Shown piece by piece: positions 59,760-64,000 of a stretch of DNA of 64,000 bases. The notes beneath the pieces were generated by a model. That model did no database searches. It worked only from the letters and a program-made list of their open reading frames with translations, and was not told where the DNA came from. The DNA is from Ottelia alismoides (lineage: Eukaryota; Streptophyta; Magnoliopsida; Alismatales; Hydrocharitaceae). Each line of letters starts with the position of its first letter. Positions within the stretch are counted from its first letter, which is position 1. A program made the position numbers and the translations under genes. The stretch is from the NCBI GenBank assembly GCA_037367405.1, contig JAZKJV010008885.1, positions 372,001 through 436,000 on the forward strand, read 5' to 3'.

Positions 59760-61004
59760 ATCAGTGGATGGAGATTCGAGAGGAATAGAAACTGCAGAAG
59801 ATGGATTCCATTTATCTGTGCCACTCGGGAATGCTGGTGATAGGTTGGTGGCTTCGTCTGGTTGTAGACTCGAGTCTGAGACATCGTGGTGTAATTCTCT
59901 GCCATTTTCTCATAAATGGCCCAGACTCGGTCTTCATGCATCGAGAAATATGATCCACCACAGGCGGCATTCACCAGTCCCTGTAATTCCGGTGTCAACC
60001 CACCGAAGAAGCTCTATACAAGAATCGGCTTCGAAAGGTTGTGGTGGGGACATCGATCAATGAGATCTCTAAATCTGTCTCATGCATCGTGGAACTGTTC
60101 GTTCCCGATCATGGTGAAATTGCTAATCATATCTCTAGCAGCATTCGTTCGACCAAGAGGATAATACTTGTTCAAATATGCGGTTCTCAGCTCCTCCCAG
60201 GTCGAAATGTATCTCCCTAGATGTTTCAGCCAGTAGGCTGCTCGATCAACGAGGGAGAAAGGAAACACGATCAATTTGAATCGTGTCCTCGTTCACTTCC
60301 GCATCATGCACCGTGCTGCAGATCAGCTCGAACTCCTGAAGGTGCAAGTGTGGCTCCTCAGTAGATAGCCCATGGAACTTGGGCAACAGCTGGATCGTCT
60401 GAGGTCGGAACTCGAAGTTCCCGCGGATGACGGGGAGACGGATCCATCGATGGGTCGTAGTAGCTCCTAGGTTGTAGAGCTGCTGCATTGTGCAGTTCGG
60501 GTCCTCTGGAGGTCTCTCTGCATTGTCTTGCGGCTCCTGATCCTCAGGTCCCTGATTCTCATCTGCAGGCTGATTGCGCTGCGCTCGTAGCTGAGTCAGC
60601 TTAGCCCTGACGTCGTTCACCATTCTACCTTGCTCCCTAATCTGATTCTGTATTGCCTCGAGGGAAGCAAGTAGACCGTTGTTGATCGCAGGCTGATCTA
60701 TGACGACAGAAGTGGTCTGCGGTCCTTTGCCAGCCATGTCGTCTGGAAAGGAAAAAGAATCCAAATTAGGCTTCGCCAAATCAATATGTAGCTTCTAATT
60801 ATGATTTAGAGGTGATGATGGTAGAGAATGGGTAGGAGAAGAAAATGACGAAGAACTTCCAGGGTGAGAGTCGCGCCTGGAAGGAACAGATCGAGTAGAT
60901 TTCGGTTTGGGTCGAGAGTCATCTCGAACCGATCTCGATGAACGAGAAGGTTCGCGAGAGATTGGATCGTTCAGAGTCGAACAGAGCGATCGCCTTCCCA
61001 TCAT
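59760..61004 (-). pseudogene. gag: N-terminal gag of copy B
   Basis: Starts at MMGRRSLCSTLNDPISREPS (ATG ending 61004), a serine/arginine-rich N-terminus, with TAG at 60795-60797 shared with copy A. Gag continues in the same frame at 60779-60280 (MVNDVRAKLTQLRAQRNQPA, PKFHGLSTEEPHLHLQEFEL). One base is inserted near 60279 and the frame shifts: RAAYWLKHLGRYISTWEELR, KYYPLGRTNAARDMISNFTM, LQGLVNAACGG. One base is then lost near 59811 and the original frame resumes. Comparison with copy A (no change at either place) shows both are private to B. Confidence 0.88.
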
Positions 61005-62086
61005 CTTGATGAAGATTATTAGTTGATCAGATCTCGAAGATTAGACTCACTCTGCAATCAAACACAAAACAAACTCCGAGTTCACCAACACAACCCTGGT
61101 GATGACCGTGAGAGTTCGGTCGTTTATCTTTTCGGTTTTAGATTGTTTGGCAAACAACGTTCTCTCAGATAAACGAGATTAGATAGGTGCCCGAGACTTC
61201 AACGTCGTACTGTCCCGAGTTCTCACCAGAACTCACATAGTCTCAACCAGTATGGAAGTAAGTACGGACCGTTTCCGGCTACCCGTGTTACTTGAGAACG
61301 GAGCCTTACACAGTTTCCTCTAAACCTTCCACTCTGCTAAGTGAACTCGGACCGTTTCCGGCTACCCTAGAGCACCCACTGAAATAAGGTGAATCAAGGT
61401 GTGAACTAAGTAGTATTTCGATAGAAGCCCGGACTCTGGCTCTACCTTATGTGTCGTCTCTCTCTCGCGGATCTGGAGATGAGATCGATGATTCGATTAT
61501 TCGGGGATTGCTCTCCCAAAGCAAGTGAATCCTTACGTTTATTTTAGAATCAGATAGATTAGCAGTCCCTGTTTTAATTTTCGGTTATCACTTTTTTTGG
61601 ATATTTTCAGAGAAAACGTCTAACGTATTTTTGGTTTTCGGGATTGGCCATAGATACAAGCACATATGTGTCGAATCATATGCAAGCATCTAATCTAAGC
61701 TAAGCTACGATGCGCAGAGAAGGAAAAAGCCGTAAAACACCTAACAAGCACTTATCTCGGAAAAGCTACGGAAAACCGTTGAGAAAAATCGCGATCGAGA
61801 AAAGCTGCGGTGGGTGCCCTGCTCCCCCAGGAGTACAACCCTGGTGAAACAGACCCGAGAAACGTACTAGTCGGGATGCCTTTACGAGGCCCCTTTCTAC
61901 GACACTTTTTATATGTTTTTTTTTATAAAAAATACAAGAATTCTAAACTACTAGGTTTCGCGGTTTTGAGCTGCGCGGCTCGACCTGTGTTGCACAAATC
62001 AAAAACAAGAAACCATGAGATCAGAGAAATAAAATTGCGGAAATGAAATCTAATCCTAAGGTTCCCGCGATCTTCCTAGTGCTGCC
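61005..62086 (-). other. leader of copy B
   Basis: Counterpart of 47178-48264. The hairpin GAGTTCT-CACC-AGAACTC is kept at 61217-61234, and the direct repeat GACCGTTTCCGGCTACCC at 61267-61284 and 61350-61367. The CT run is shorter. No coding sequence is recognised. Confidence 0.75.
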
Positions 62087-62104
62087 TCCCCGGCAACGTC
62101 GCGA
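62087..62104 (-). promoter_or_regulatory. tRNA-Asp primer-binding site of copy B
   Basis: The plus strand reads TCCCCGGCAACGTCGCGA, with the same G-to-T as copy A plus C-to-G in the last CCA, which would prevent pairing of the tRNA 3' terminal bases. Confidence 0.88.
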
Positions 62105-62106
62105 TC

Positions 62107-64000
62107 TGAAAAACACCACTTGGCCTAATTCCTTCGGATTCTTGCAAAAGAGGAAACAGAGAAAATCGTGGTCGTTGTCGACCGAGTGGGTTTTGTCAGA
62201 AAAGATTAAGGTGAATTAATCTTTTTATTATTTTATTTATACTCCTAAACAAATGTATAGTGGATTCGTACGGGAGTGTTGAACTCAGGGAGGCAAACTG
62301 TTTAAACTAGGGGGAAATCGGTAGAAAAACTTAGGCTAAGGGTTTCCTAATTTTTATTTTATTTTTAGAAATTTTTCGGGATTTTTATTTGAATTTTTAA
62401 TGAATTTTATATTGTTTTTGTATTTTTTAATTATTTTATGATTTTTTATAATTAGAAAATGTTTAATTTTTTATTTGAATTTTATTTTGTACTTTTTATG
62501 TTTTTAATGTCCTTTACTGTTTTATGGATTTTTAAAGGATTTTTATGATTTTTATGATGCTTGGTTACTTTTTAATATCCAAAATGTATGTTTTATGGAA
62601 AACAGTGACGTATTTGTGATTTTTAAGGTTGAAAATAACAACAAAATCTTTTTATTTTATTTTCTATAGAAAGTAGATGAAAATACCTTCAAAATGATAG
62701 GTTGTGCGTTTTTGGAGGATTTTTAATGAATTAGTTATGAATTTTTGAAGTTTTTATTAATTTTGTATTTTTTATTGATTTTATATATTTTATATATTTT
62801 TTTTATTTTTTAAAACGTATTTAATACTGTATATTACGTAAAATATAGTATTTTTGAGTATTTTAGTGTATTTTTATATTTTTGGTTTTTATTTATTATG
62901 TATATAAGATGTATAGTGATTATTATAGATCCAGGGGTATAGATGTGATTGTACAGAAAGTACGGACGTATGTGCTAAATAGCAGGAATTGGAGGGAGAA
63001 ATACGTAAATATCCCAAACCATCACATGCTCAGGCACGTGGTAGCGATTGCGGGGAGACTTTTACGTAATAAACTAAACAATCAAGGGTTTCCGCGCAAA
63101 TCTCCGCTTACTGCACGTGGTCGAGTTGTTCCTCTTGGATCGGTTTGAGAATATCAGAAATGAAGATGTTGTTCCTGCAAAAGTTCCACCAACAACCTGC
63201 ACTTCATGTGTTAGTCACCAGGGAGGGCTTCACTTGTAATTTGCTAGCTTCTGATGGACCGTCATGTAGTGTACCCGTAACACCACTTAGTGGATTAAAC
63301 GGTGGGGCGGCAGTCTTAATGTGGTGACGACGCGTGGTTATTGTGCACAGTATGTTGATGCAGAATCTGAGGTTTACGCGTGGTTATTGTGCACAGTATG
63401 TTGATGCAGAATCTGAGGTTTGGACTTCACCACGATCTGAGGGTTGAAATCAAATGTCCCGATTCAAATCGCGCGGTCATTGTTTGTTCTGGAATTTCAA
63501 TTCATTCTACGCTGTTCGAATTCAAACGGCGGCGGTGGTTCGCAGATGAAACTTCAAATTATGCATCGAGAGGTGACGTGTTCAAGGGAAGAGGACTCTT
63601 CGATCGGATCAGATACGGGAGGTGACGCTTCAAATTAGGAGCTGAAGCTTCCTCGGTGCATCTGCAGGTTGTTTCAGTGATTCGAAATCCGGAAATCAAT
63701 GGACAGTTACCTGGAAATACTGGAACTCGGCGGGGTTTAAGTATGCATCCAATCTCAAGCCTTAATATATGATCAGACCAGCACTCTTATATATGATCTC
63801 CAAGTGTAGATATAAAACTTAATGATGGAGATTTTGGTTCACGTAAGTGGCATGTCAATTAATGCTTCACGGATTAGCTCCATGTCCTGCAGAAAATACA
63901 AATGGCTCGAAGATGTATCCCTCGACCTGTTGTTAAACGGCGGTTGATTTTGACGTATGGTATGAATGAATGACGATCCCGATGATATGGAGGAAAAGGA
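62107..64000 (-). repeat. LTR 3 of the array (5' LTR of copy B), cut by the window end
   Basis: Begins TGAAAAACACCACTTGG and follows LTR 1 and LTR 2 closely for 1.9 kb, including the 46-base tandem duplication at 63330-63421. It carries AAACAA near 62246 like LTR 1, but shares GTATATTACG near 62828 with LTR 2. About 1.8 kb more is expected beyond the window. Confidence 0.9.

Larger units (their letters stand above)
48285..64000 (-). mobile_element. Athila-lineage Ty3/gypsy element, copy B (5' LTR runs off the window)
   Basis: Second, tandem copy of the same element: 3' LTR 48285-52125 (shared), internal region 52126-62106, 5' LTR from 62107 to beyond the window end. The internal length is 9981 bases, against 9986 in copy A. 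It is better preserved than A, with a continuous 578-codon gag-protease stretch, but it shares seven stops with A and has its own two gag frameshifts, a frameshift near 54674, a stop at 55485 and an Asp-to-Asn change in integrase. Confidence 0.92.

Overview
The window is plant nuclear repeat DNA, probably heterochromatic. It is a nest of LTR retrotransposons, and I see no host gene, RNA gene or CRISPR array. The evidence for a plant is the Athila-lineage Ty3/gypsy proteins, primer-binding sites matching plant tRNA-Asp (gypsy elements) and initiator tRNA-Met (copia elements), LTRs of 2.4-3.8 kb, and decay dominated by C-to-T/G-to-A changes. The species cannot be named from the sequence.

Layout from left to right. 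(1) 1-3437: the gag end, leader, decayed PBS and part of the 5' LTR of an old minus-strand Athila-type element (E). (2) 3438-13590: a plus-strand Ty1/copia element (copia-1) with a truncated 5' LTR, broken gag-protease-integrase-RT-RNase H reading frames and a complete 3' LTR. (3) 13591-16608: the 3' tail and most of one LTR of a plus-strand Athila-type element (D). (4) 16609-34584: a minus-strand Athila relative (C) with LTRs of about 3.5 kb but no gag or pol left in about 3.2 kb of internal sequence. It carries a hAT-like MITE in its left LTR, a full-length minus-strand copia element (copia-2, 21073-31564) inside it, and a 5' LTR cut at 34584. (5) 34585-64000: a tandem array LTR-internal-LTR-internal-LTR of a younger minus-strand Athila element. 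Copies A and B share the middle LTR, and the third LTR runs off the window.

In each Athila copy the order on the minus strand is 5' LTR, tRNA-Asp PBS, about 1.1 kb leader, gag, protease, RT, RNase H, integrase, about 2.2 kb non-coding tail, polypurine tract, 3' LTR. Both copies are dead. They share at least seven in-frame stop codons and an RNase H active-site change, and each also has private lesions. The nesting gives relative ages: D and E are oldest, then C, then copia-2 and the A/B array inside C.

The most interesting signals are non-coding: hairpins in the Athila tail built from the polypurine-tract core, a short palindrome at the 5' end of each Athila-type LTR, a leader hairpin next to repeated motifs, a small leader ORF and possible intron in the copia family, and the shared-LTR array with shared stops. 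None of these amounts to a demonstrated new system.
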